Source of the DNA: Bordetella genomosp. 13
GTDB lineage: Bacteria > Pseudomonadota > Gammaproteobacteria > Burkholderiales > Burkholderiaceae_B
Reading direction: 5' to 3'
Length of the DNA stretch: 64,000 nt
Assembly: GCF_002119665.1 (NCBI RefSeq)
Contig: NZ_CP021111.1
Location: forward strand, 5,084,001 to 5,148,000
Shown: in pieces, positions 54,624 to 62,350 of the stretch
Position numbering within the stretch: the stretch's first letter is position 1
Layout of the letters: each line of letters opens with the position of its first letter
Notes under the pieces: model-generated
Database searches by the model: none
Told to the model about the DNA's origin: nothing
The model's input: only the letters and a program-made list of their open reading frames with translations
Program-made: the position numbers and the translations under genes

Positions 54624-55610
54624 ATGACGACTTCCTCTCCTTACGACACCGTCACCCAGCCCGACCGCGCCGCCATCGGCGCGCTGCGCGCCGACCTGCG
54701 CGAGTGGGTACGAACCACGCCCGTGCTGGACAAGCACGACTTCGATCCCATGCCCGGCACGCGGCTGAACTTCAAGTTCGAGCTGCTGCAGGCCAGCGGC
54801 ACCTTCAAGGCGCGCGGCGCGTTCTCGAACCTGCTGGCGCTGGACGAGGCGCGGCGCCAGGCCGGCGTCACGTGCGTGTCGGCCGGCAATCATGCCGTGG
54901 CCGTGGCGTACGCGGCGATGCGGCTGGGCCTCTCGGCCAAGGTCGTCATGATCAAGACCGCCAGCCCCGCGCGCGTGGCGCTGTGCCGCCAGTACGGGGC
55001 CGAAGTGGTCATGGCCGACAACGGCCAGGCCGCCTTCGACGCGGTGCATCGCATCGAGGCCGAAGAAGGCCGCTACTTCGTGCACCCCTTCAACGGCTAC
55101 CGCACGGTGCTGGGCACCGCCACGCTGGGCCAGGAATGGCTGGAACAGGCGGGCGACCTGGACGCGGTCATCGTGCCGATCGGCGGCGGCGGTCTGATCG
55201 CCGGCATCGCCACGGCGGTCAAGCTCATCGCTCCTGATTGCCAGGTCTACGGCGTCGAACCCGAGGGGGCGGACGCCATGCACCGCAGCTTCGAGGCCGG
55301 CGGGCCGATCAAGATGGGCCCGATGCAGAGCATCGCCGACAGCCTGATGGCGCCGCACACCGAGCAGTACGGCTACGACCTTTGCCGGCGCAACGTCGAC
55401 CGGCTGGTGAAGGTTTCCGACGACGAGATCCGCGACTCGATGCGGCTGCTGTTCGACCAGCTGAAGCTGGCGGTGGAGCCGGCCTGCGCCACGGCCACGG
55501 CGGGCCTGGTCGGCCCGCTCAAGCGCGACCTGGCCGGCAAGCGCGTAGGCGTGCTGCTGTGCGGCACCAACACCGATCCGGCCACGGTGGCGCGGCACCT
55601 GGGCGCCTGA
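54624..55610 (+). CDS. Threonine/serine dehydratase-like PLP enzyme (fold type II)
   Basis: This 328-residue PLP enzyme has catalytic-lysine motif S-G-T-F-K-A-R-G-A near residue 56, S-A-G-N-H-A-V-A near 85 and phosphate-binding G-G-G-G-L-I-A-G near 190. It eliminates water and ammonia from hydroxyamino acids (serine, threonine or 3-hydroxyaspartate), giving 2-oxo acids through an enamine that RidA from the same operon would clear. Lacks the C-terminal ACT regulatory domain of biosynthetic IlvA, so a catabolic role is likely. The gene converges with the Bug receptor gene. Confidence 0.9.
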   Translation: MTTSSPYDTVTQPDRAAIGALRADLREWVRTTPVLDKHDFDPMPGTRLNFKFELLQASGTFKARGAFSNLLALDEARRQAGVTCVSAGNHAVAVAYAAMRLGLSAKVVMIKTASPARVALCRQYGAEVVMADNGQAAFDAVHRIEAEEGRYFVHPFNGYRTVLGTATLGQEWLEQAGDLDAVIVPIGGGGLIAGIATAVKLIAPDCQVYGVEPEGADAMHRSFEAGGPIKMGPMQSIADSLMAPHTEQYGYDLCRRNVDRLVKVSDDEIRDSMRLLFDQLKLAVEPACATATAGLVGPLKRDLAGKRVGVLLCGTNTDPATVARHLGA

Positions 55611-55712
55611 GCCGGGCGGCTGCGCGAACCGCGGCGGCAGGCGCGGCATGCCTGCGCGCGGTCTCGGCGGCCGCTTTGCGCGCGACCACCGCCCGTAGCC
55701 CGGCCGCGCCAG

Positions 55713-56675
55713 TCACGCTGGCTGCACGCGCGCATCGCGGATGACGCGCGCCCACTTGTCGATCTCGCTGTCGATGAACGCCGCGAACTTCTGCGGCGTA
55801 TCGCCGCCGTCCTCGGCGCCATACGTGTCCATCTGCGCGATCACGTCGGGCATGCCCAGGACCTCGTTCAGGTCGCGATTGATGTCGCGCACCTTGCCGG
55901 CGTCCATGCCGCGCGGCCCCACCAGGCCATACCAGGTGCTGGCGTCGAAGCCGGGATAGCCCTGTTCGGCCACCGTGGGCACGTCCGGGAAACCCTTGGC
56001 CCGCTTGGCGCGCGTCTGCGCCAGCACCTTCACCTTGCCGGCCTTGCCCAGCGGCGTGGCAGAGGCCATGGTCTCGAAGCTGTAGTCGATCTGGCCTCCC
56101 AGCAGGTCGGTCACCATCGGGCCCGAACCGCGATACGGCACGTGCAGCGCATCGACCTTGGCCTGCAGCTTGAACATCTCCAGCGCCAGGTGCTGCGAAG
56201 AACCGACGCCCGCCGAACCGAAGCGCACGGCGCCTGGATTCTTGCGGCACAGCTCGGCCAGTTCAGCCACGTTGGCGGCCGGCCGCTGCGCATTGCCGAT
56301 CAGCAGCAGCGGCGTCACCCCCACCAGCACCACGGGTGTGAAATCGCGCTTCACGTCGTACTCCAGCGCGGGGTACAGGCTGGGTGCGATCGCGTGATTG
56401 CTGATGTTGGTCATCAGGAGCGTGCTGCCGTCGGCGGGCTGCTTGGCCACGTACGAGGCGGCGATCACACTGGCCGCGCCCGCGCGGTTCTCCACCATCA
56501 CGGGCGTTCCCCAGCGTTCGGCCAGCTTGGCGGCGAGCACGCGCGCCACGGCGTCCGTGCCGCCGCCGGGAGGAAAGCCCACGACGATCTTGATGGGGCC
56601 GCCGCGCGTCTGCGCGCGTACCAGCGGCGCTGCCGCCGAGGCCGCCATGGCGGCCAGGAAAGTACGTCTCTTCAA
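55713..56675 (-). CDS. Bug-family tripartite tricarboxylate transporter substrate-binding protein
   Basis: This 320-residue periplasmic receptor shows family features: K-I-V-V-G-F-P-P-G-G-G-T-D near residue 30, E-N-R-A-G-A-A-S near 60, V-P-Y-R-G-S-G-P in the middle and D-V-P-T-V-A-E-Q-G-Y later. N-terminus K-R-R-T-F-L-A-A-M has a twin-arginine motif and hydrophobic run, with cleavage likely after V-R-A (about residue 21). The best start is TTG 56675, six bases after CAGGAGA. TctA/TctB permease genes are not adjacent, as is usual for the many orphan Bug receptors of Bordetella. Confidence 0.9.
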   Translation of the reverse strand: MKRRTFLAAMAASAAAPLVRAQTRGGPIKIVVGFPPGGGTDAVARVLAAKLAERWGTPVMVENRAGAASVIAASYVAKQPADGSTLLMTNISNHAIAPSLYPALEYDVKRDFTPVVLVGVTPLLLIGNAQRPAANVAELAELCRKNPGAVRFGSAGVGSSQHLALEMFKLQAKVDALHVPYRGSGPMVTDLLGGQIDYSFETMASATPLGKAGKVKVLAQTRAKRAKGFPDVPTVAEQGYPGFDASTWYGLVGPRGMDAGKVRDINRDLNEVLGMPDVIAQMDTYGAEDGGDTPQKFAAFIDSEIDKWARVIRDARVQPA

Positions 56676-56992
56676 CTTCGTCTCCTGTTGCGCGGGACTG
56701 GTCCGCGCCGTTCTTATGCATATCGCGGCCACGGTCCGTGCCACGATGCGACGCCGCCAGTCTACGGAGCGCCACGCTGCTCAACAACGGATAAATATTC
56801 ACGCGCGACCCAAGAAAACTTCATGCACGCCGATCGCCGAGCGCGTGGGCGCATCGCGCGCCGCACAACGTGACGCATGCGGCGGAGGCATATACTCGCG
56901 GCATGAGGCGCGGCGGTCCGCGCCCATGACCCGACATGAAGAACCGGCCGCCCGTGTCGACAGGCGCGCGCCGGCTGCAGGAGACTCCCCCG
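56676..56992. other. Divergent intergenic region (Bug receptor / LysR regulator)
   Basis: A 317-bp gap. It contains a TATACT (-10-like) at 56890-56895 about 100 bp before the LysR start and a short AT-rich patch near 56772-56783 (GATAAATATTC), a likely LysR-type contact or the receptor gene's promoter region. ATG 56936 is in frame with lysR and would add 19 residues. No other coding signal seen. Confidence 0.5.
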
Positions 56993-57907
56993 ATGGCACG
57001 CCAGATGCCCCCGCTCAATCCCCTACGCGCCTTCGAGGCCGCGGCGCGGCTGCTCAGCTTCACCCGCGCCGCCGAGGAGCTCTTCGTCACGCCCTCGGCC
57101 GTCAGCCACCAGGTCAAGGTATTGGAAGACACCCTGGGCGTACCGCTGTTCTCGCGGCTGGGCAAGTCGCTGGCGCTTACGCCGTCGGGCCGCGCGTATC
57201 TGCCCGAGGTGCAGCGGGCCTTCAAGCAGTTGGCCCAGGCCACTCAGCGCCTGCAGGCGGCCGAACTGCCCGTGCTGCGCATCAACGTGCCGCCGACCTT
57301 CGCCGTGAAGTGGCTGATCCCGCGCATGGCGCGCTTCATGACCTCGAACCCTTCCATCGACCTGAAGGTCTCGACCTCGGCCAAGATGGTGGACTTCGCG
57401 CGCGAAGACATCGACCTGGCGATCCGCTACGGACGCGGCCAGTACGCGGGCCTGCGCGCCGAGCGCTGCCTGTCGGTCGAGGTGTTTCCGGTATGCAGCC
57501 CCAAACTGATGCACGGGGCGCATCCGCTGCGCCGTCCGGAAGACCTGCGCCATCACACGCTGCTGCACGACGACAGCACCTATACCGATGCGAGCAACCC
57601 CGACTGGGCCATGTGGCTGCAGCATGCCGGCGTCACGGACGTGGACGCCGCGCGCGGCCCCTCGTTCTGGCCCAGCTACCTGGTGATCAATGCGGCGGTG
57701 GACGGACTGGGCGTGGCCTTGGCCAAGAAGAACTGGGTCACGCAAGAGCTGGCCGACGGGCGGCTCGTACGGCCCTTCGACACCAGTCTGCCGGTGGAAT
57801 ACGGGTACTACGTGGTCTACCCCGAAGAGCGCGCCGACGATCCCACCATCGCCACGTTCACCGAATGGATGCGCGCCGAAGTTGCGGCGGATGATGCGCA
57901 GGCGTAG
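56993..57907 (+). CDS. LysR-family regulator, GcvA-like
   Basis: This 304-residue regulator has an N-terminal helix-turn-helix (L-R-A-F-E-A-A-A-R-L-L-S-F-T-R-A-A-E-E-L-F-V-T-P-S-A-V-S-H-Q-V), closely following the GcvA subgroup, and a type 2 periplasmic-binding effector domain (about 90-295) with D-I-D-L-A-I-R-Y-G-R-G. AGGAG eight bases before ATG 56993 decides the start over ATG 56936. It could control the divergent Bug receptor, the convergent CoA-transferase/hydratase pair, or both. Confidence 0.88.
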   Translation: MARQMPPLNPLRAFEAAARLLSFTRAAEELFVTPSAVSHQVKVLEDTLGVPLFSRLGKSLALTPSGRAYLPEVQRAFKQLAQATQRLQAAELPVLRINVPPTFAVKWLIPRMARFMTSNPSIDLKVSTSAKMVDFAREDIDLAIRYGRGQYAGLRAERCLSVEVFPVCSPKLMHGAHPLRRPEDLRHHTLLHDDSTYTDASNPDWAMWLQHAGVTDVDAARGPSFWPSYLVINAAVDGLGVALAKKNWVTQELADGRLVRPFDTSLPVEYGYYVVYPEERADDPTIATFTEWMRAEVAADDAQA

Positions 57908-57946
57908 CGGCGCCGGCGCGCCGCGTTCCTGACATCCTCGCTGCGT

Positions 57947-57974
57947 GGCCGGCCCGCGCATCGGTGGGCCGGCC
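57947..57974. terminator. 9-bp stem-loop between convergent lysR and CoA-transferase genes
   Basis: GGCCGGCCC (57947-57955) pairs with GGGCCGGCC (57966-57974) around a 10-nt loop, filling most of the 73-bp space between two convergent stops. A bidirectional terminator is likely, though no T-run follows. Confidence 0.5.
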
Positions 57975-57980
57975 CTCGCA

Positions 57981-59189
57981 TCACGTCGTGCCGCGGGCGC
58001 CGAACGCGCCGCGCCGGCCCAGGGCCTCCAGCGCCGCGCCGTCCAGGCCGCACTCGGCCAGCACTTCGCGCGTATGCTCGCCCAGCAGCGGCGGGGCGCG
58101 GCGCACCTGCTGCGGCGTGCCGCTCAGCTTCACCGGAAAGCCCAACGCCTTGACGGGGCCTTCCACCGGATGGGTCATCTCCATCACCATGTCGCGGGCC
58201 CGGGCCTGTTCGCTGTCCAGGGCTTCGGCATAGTCCAGGATGGGCGCGGCCGGTATGCCCGCCGCCAGCAGCGCCTCCACCCATTCGGCCGCGGGCCGCG
58301 CCGCCAGGCTGGCCTCCAGCTCGGCCACCAGTTCGACGCGGTTGCGCAGGCGATCGACGTTGGTGGCAAAGCGCGCATCGTCGGCCAGATCGGGCCGTTG
58401 CACCACGCCGCACAGCGCCAGCCACAGCTTCTGGTTGGCCGCTCCCAGCACGAAGTACCGGTCCGCGGCGCGCAGCGCCTGGTACGGCGCGCTCATGCGG
58501 TTGGCGCTGCCGATGGGCGCCGGCAGCTTGCCCGTGCCCCAGAATTCGGCCGTTTCCCAGATCGACAGGCCCAGCGCCGTCTCGAACAGCGAAGCGTCCA
58601 CGTGCTGGCCCACACCGCTGTGCTGCCGGCCAAGCAGCGCGCTGAGGATGCCATACACGGCGAACAGCCCGGCGCCCAGATCGGCCACCGGCACGCTGGA
58701 CTTCACCGGGTCGCCGTCGGGATGACCCATGACGCTCATCACCCCCGTCATGGCCTGCGCGATCAGGTCGAAGCCGGGTCGTCCGGCCCAGGGGCCTGTC
58801 TGCCCAAAGCCCGAGATGCTCGCGTACACCAGCCGCGGATTGATCTCGCGCAGCGTCGGATAGTCGATCTTCAGCCGCGCCACCACGCCGGGCCGGTTGT
58901 TCTCGACCAGCACGTCGGCCGTCTTCACCAGCTCGTAGAAGGCCTCGCGGCCCGCGTCGGATTTCAGGTCGAGTTCGACACTGCGCTTGTTGCGGTTCAG
59001 CGCCAGGAAGCCGCCGCTGTCGGCCCCCTTCAGCTTGAAGCCCATGGCCGAGCGCGTCTGGTCGCCCACGCCGGGAGGCTCGACCTTGATGACGTCGGCG
59101 CCCATGTCGCCCAGCAACATGCAGCAGAACGGGCCGGCCATCACCTGGCTGACGTCCAACACCCGGATATTCGAAAGAGGCAGATTCAT
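57981..59189 (-). CDS. CaiB/BaiF (family III) CoA-transferase
   Basis: This 402-residue protein is a second family III CoA-transferase, distinct from the one at 28172. N-terminal R-V-L-D-V-S-Q-V-M-A-G-P-F-C and G-A-D-V-I-K-V-E-P-P are intact, and the catalytic aspartate is in G-R-P-G-F-D-L-I-A-Q-A-M. The crotonase-fold gene lies immediately upstream (52-bp gap), so the pair may activate and process one carboxylic acid. Likely regulated by the neighbouring GcvA-like LysR. Confidence 0.9.
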   Translation of the reverse strand: MNLPLSNIRVLDVSQVMAGPFCCMLLGDMGADVIKVEPPGVGDQTRSAMGFKLKGADSGGFLALNRNKRSVELDLKSDAGREAFYELVKTADVLVENNRPGVVARLKIDYPTLREINPRLVYASISGFGQTGPWAGRPGFDLIAQAMTGVMSVMGHPDGDPVKSSVPVADLGAGLFAVYGILSALLGRQHSGVGQHVDASLFETALGLSIWETAEFWGTGKLPAPIGSANRMSAPYQALRAADRYFVLGAANQKLWLALCGVVQRPDLADDARFATNVDRLRNRVELVAELEASLAARPAAEWVEALLAAGIPAAPILDYAEALDSEQARARDMVMEMTHPVEGPVKALGFPVKLSGTPQQVRRAPPLLGEHTREVLAECGLDGAALEALGRRGAFGARGTT

Positions 59190-59241
59190 ATGTGTGCTTC
59201 AGAGAGCTGCTGGAAACGTGTGGAACCGCGACGTGCCGGGC

Positions 59242-60024
59242 TCAGCGGCCCACGAACTCGGGGCGTGTCTTGTCCAGGAAGGCGCGATAGCCGATGCGGA
59301 AGTCCTCCGTGTCGAAGCACGCGTACGACTCCGACCATTCCTCGGCCGTCAGCGGCTCGGGCCTGGCCAGCCGCTGCGCGAAGCGCTTGTGCCAGCGCGC
59401 CACCAGCGGCGCGCCCTGGCAGATGCGGCGCGCGGCCGCATAGCTTTCCTCGGCCACCTGCGCATCGGCGACCACGCGGTTCACCAGGCGCTTGTCCAGC
59501 GCCTCGCGCGCGTCGAACACGCGTCCCTCCAGCACGATCTCCATCGCGATGGCGCTGCCCGTCAATGCGATGAGCCCACGCAGTTCGCCGTACGACATCA
59601 CCAGCCCCAGCTTGTTCACCGGCACGCCGAAGCGGCTGGATGCGCCGCAGATGCGCATGTCGCACATCGACGCCATCTCCAATCCACCGCCGACGCAGGA
59701 CCCCTCGATCAAGGCCAGCGTGGGATGGCGGCATTCGGCGATGGCCTGCATGGCGCGGTGCGTGACGGCGCCGTACTGCGCCGCCTGCTGCGCGTTCAGC
59801 CGACGCGTCGGAAACTCGCTGATGTCGGCGCCTGCCGAGAAGGCCTGGCCGCCCGCGCCGCGCAGCACCACGCAGCGCAATGCATCGTCGGCCGACAATT
59901 CCCCCATCACTTGGGCAAGCCGCTGCCATGCGGCGTAGTCCAGGGCGTTGCGCTGCTGCGGGCGGTTGAACGTCACGGTGGCGATGGGGCCGTCGACGGC
60001 GACCAGGATGGACTCTGAGGACAT
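59242..60024 (-). CDS. Enoyl-CoA hydratase/isomerase (crotonase) family protein, second catalytic Glu missing
   Basis: This 260-residue crotonase-fold protein has oxyanion-hole segments F-S-A-G-A-D-I and V-G-G-G-L-E-M-A-S-M-C-D-M-R-I. The first glutamate (G-G-G-L-E) is present, but the position of the second reads F-G-V-P-V-N-K-L-G instead of P-E-x-x-L-G. It may therefore not be a hydratase and could act as an isomerase, decarboxylase or hydrolase on a CoA ester. Start at ATG 60024; the upstream open frame is non-coding. Divergent from the FMN dehydrogenase gene. Confidence 0.88.
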   Translation of the reverse strand: MSSESILVAVDGPIATVTFNRPQQRNALDYAAWQRLAQVMGELSADDALRCVVLRGAGGQAFSAGADISEFPTRRLNAQQAAQYGAVTHRAMQAIAECRHPTLALIEGSCVGGGLEMASMCDMRICGASSRFGVPVNKLGLVMSYGELRGLIALTGSAIAMEIVLEGRVFDAREALDKRLVNRVVADAQVAEESYAAARRICQGAPLVARWHKRFAQRLARPEPLTAEEWSESYACFDTEDFRIGYRAFLDKTRPEFVGR

Positions 60025-60242
60025 AAGCTGCGGCTCTTGGACATGGAAGATTCGGCGATCGCGACACGGCGCGACCGCAAGATGTCCGCAGATTCTAGGA
60101 GCCGCACCCGCGGCGGCATAACGAGAAACATTGGGGATGGTTTCAAGAAAAACTCGGGCTGCCATGCATGAATTTTTCTATGGATGGCTTCAAAGAAAAG
60201 TCCCTTGCCGCGCATGCGCGGGCTTCCTAGACTGCGCCCATC

Positions 60243-61448
60243 ATGACCATCACCAGTATCGAAGACCTGCGCCTCATGGCGAAGCGGCGCGTGCCCCGCA
60301 TGTTCTACGAGTACGCCGACTCGGGCTCGTGGACGGAATCCACTTATCGCGCCAATGAGCGCGACTTCGGCCAGATCCTGCTGCGCCAGCGCGTGGCGGT
60401 CGACCTGGCCCGGCGCGACACGCGCAGCACCATGGTCGGCCACGAGGTGGCCATGCCGGTGGCCATCGCCCCCACCGGCCTGACCGGCATGCAGCACGCC
60501 GATGGAGAGATTCTCGCGGCGCGCGCGGCCAAGCGCTTCGGCATCCCGTTCACCCTGTCCACCATGAGCATCTGCTCGATCGAGGACGTGGCCCAGGGTA
60601 CCGACGGCCATCCCTTCTGGTTCCAGCTGTACGTGATGCGCGACCGCGCGTTCGTAGAACGCCTCATCGCCCGCGCCAAGGCCGCCAACTGTTCGGCGCT
60701 GGTGCTGACGCTGGACCTGCAGATCAGCGGGCAGCGCCACAAAGACCTGAAGAACGGCCTGTCCGCACCACCCCGCTTGACCTTGCGCAACCTGCTGAAC
60801 GTGGCGACCAAGCCGCGATGGCTGCTGGGCATGGCGGGCACGCCGCGCCGCACGCTGGGCAACATCTTCGGCCACGTCACCGGCGTGGACGAGATGGGCT
60901 CGCTGTCGGAATGGACCGCGCGCCAGTTCGATCCCACGTTGAACTGGAACGACGTGCGCTGGATCAAGGAGAAATGGGGCGGCCCGTTGATCCTGAAGGG
61001 CATCCAGGACGTGGAGGACGCACGCCTGGCGGTCAACGCCGGCGCCGACGCCATCATCGTATCCAACCACGGCGGGCGCCAGCTGGACGGCGCCCCCTCG
61101 TCCATCACGGCGCTGCCGGCCATCGTCGATGCGGTCGGCTCGCGCATCGAAGTGCACATGGACGGCGGCGTGCGATCCGGCCAGGACGTGCTCAAGGCCG
61201 TGGCGCTGGGCGCGCGCGGCACCTACATCGGGCGCGCCATGCTGTATGGCCTGGGCGCGGGCGGCGAGGAAGGCGTCATGCAGGCCCTGCGCATCCTGCA
61301 CAAAGAGCTGGACCTGACCATGGCCTTCTGCGGCCGCACCTCCATCGCCGACGTGGACCGCGGCATACTGCTGCGCGCCGTGCCCAGCCTCGAGCCCTAC
61401 CTGCCAGGCGCGGCCGCCGCCGTGCCGGTTGCAGCCGCCGCGGAGTAA
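60243..61448 (+). CDS. FMN-dependent 2-hydroxy-acid dehydrogenase (L-lactate/mandelate type)
   Basis: This 401-residue TIM-barrel flavoenzyme has FMN-contact residues P-V-A-I-A-P-T-G-L near 72-80, the catalytic histidine H276 in S-N-H-G-G-R-Q-L-D, lysine K252 in I-L-K-G and D-G-G-V-R-S-G near 310. A variable segment (about 170-230), which in LldD and mandelate dehydrogenase mediates membrane contact, is present. Oxidises an (S)-2-hydroxy acid to the 2-oxo acid, passing electrons to quinone. C-terminus is an alanine/proline-rich tail whose coding bases overlap the convergent cytochrome gene by 52 bp. Confidence 0.9.
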   Translation: MTITSIEDLRLMAKRRVPRMFYEYADSGSWTESTYRANERDFGQILLRQRVAVDLARRDTRSTMVGHEVAMPVAIAPTGLTGMQHADGEILAARAAKRFGIPFTLSTMSICSIEDVAQGTDGHPFWFQLYVMRDRAFVERLIARAKAANCSALVLTLDLQISGQRHKDLKNGLSAPPRLTLRNLLNVATKPRWLLGMAGTPRRTLGNIFGHVTGVDEMGSLSEWTARQFDPTLNWNDVRWIKEKWGGPLILKGIQDVEDARLAVNAGADAIIVSNHGGRQLDGAPSSITALPAIVDAVGSRIEVHMDGGVRSGQDVLKAVALGARGTYIGRAMLYGLGAGGEEGVMQALRILHKELDLTMAFCGRTSIADVDRGILLRAVPSLEPYLPGAAAAVPVAAAAE

Positions 61449-62350
61449 TAGTCGGCCAGGGCCTGGATCTCTTCCGGCGTCAGCCGCTGCGCGAACGCCC
61501 GCATCACGCCCACGTCGTCGTTGGCGCGCTGCCCGCCGCGGAATGCGTTCATCTGGTCCACGAAGTATCCCTTCGGCTGGCCGGCCAGCCGCGGCAGCAG
61601 CGCGCCTTCTCCGCTGCCCTGCAGGCCGTGGCAGTTCGCACAGGCCGGCAGCGCGCGGCCGTTGTCGCCCTGCACGTCGAGCATGCGCGCCGCCTGCGGG
61701 CCGGTGGTGGCCTGCAGCGCCGGCTTCGGCAGCGAGCCGTAGTAGCGCGCCAGGTTGCCGATCTCTTCGGGCGCCAGGCCCTTGGCGATCGTGCTCATCA
61801 GCGGATGGCTGCGCTTGCCGCTTTGGTAATCCGTCAGCTGCTTGGCGAGGTAGTCGGGGCTCTGGCCCGCCAGATGCGGAAAACTCGAACCGGCCGGCGA
61901 CATGCCCTGCTGGCCGTGACACGCCACGCAGGCCTGCACGCCGTCCGCCGGGCGGCCCGCGCTGGCCAGCTGCTGGCCCAGCTTGGCATCGGCCTTGTCC
62001 AGGGCGGGTTGCCAGCTCGGCTTGAAGGCCGTGAAATCGACCGCGCTGCGCCCGGGCTCGGGCTGCGAAGGACGCGGGGGCGACTGGCTCCCGCTGGCGG
62101 GCGGCGCGGCCGGATCGCCACCCCTGCCGGGCACCGCCTGGCTGGCGGGCACGCCGGGCTGCCCCTGCTGGTTCTGCGCGGCGCCGCCGGCCGCCACGGC
62201 CTGCACCTGCGACGCCGGCACCTCGGTGCCGCGGATCAGGCTGTCGCGGCCGGTGTTCTGCATCTGCAGCCACGTGGCGACCAGGGTGACCGTGGGCAGC
62301 GCCACGGCCAGCCCCACCACGAGCCATGCGCCCTTCGCGGAGTTGCTCAT
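61397..62350 (-). CDS. Diheme cytochrome c, membrane anchored
   Basis: This protein has 317 residues: one N-terminal membrane helix (about 8-28), a long Gln/Pro/Ala-rich linker (about 45-105), then two cytochrome c domains, each with one C-x-x-C-H: C-V-A-C-H (about 150) and C-A-N-C-H (about 245), with distal methionines in G-M-S-P and L-M-S-T contexts. It most likely takes electrons from the GMC flavoprotein encoded immediately upstream, its start overlapping that stop (ATGA), and passes them to the respiratory chain in the periplasm. Confidence 0.9.
   Translation of the reverse strand: MSNSAKGAWLVVGLAVALPTVTLVATWLQMQNTGRDSLIRGTEVPASQVQAVAAGGAAQNQQGQPGVPASQAVPGRGGDPAAPPASGSQSPPRPSQPEPGRSAVDFTAFKPSWQPALDKADAKLGQQLASAGRPADGVQACVACHGQQGMSPAGSSFPHLAGQSPDYLAKQLTDYQSGKRSHPLMSTIAKGLAPEEIGNLARYYGSLPKPALQATTGPQAARMLDVQGDNGRALPACANCHGLQGSGEGALLPRLAGQPKGYFVDQMNAFRGGQRANDDVGVMRAFAQRLTPEEIQALADYYSAAAATGTAAAAPGR

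Noticed and set aside
59973..62327. Very long minus-strand frame opposite the FMN dehydrogenase and cytochrome genes
   Set aside because: No domain or sensible composition; its halves are antisense to well-supported genes. GC-rich codons make long antisense frames common here.
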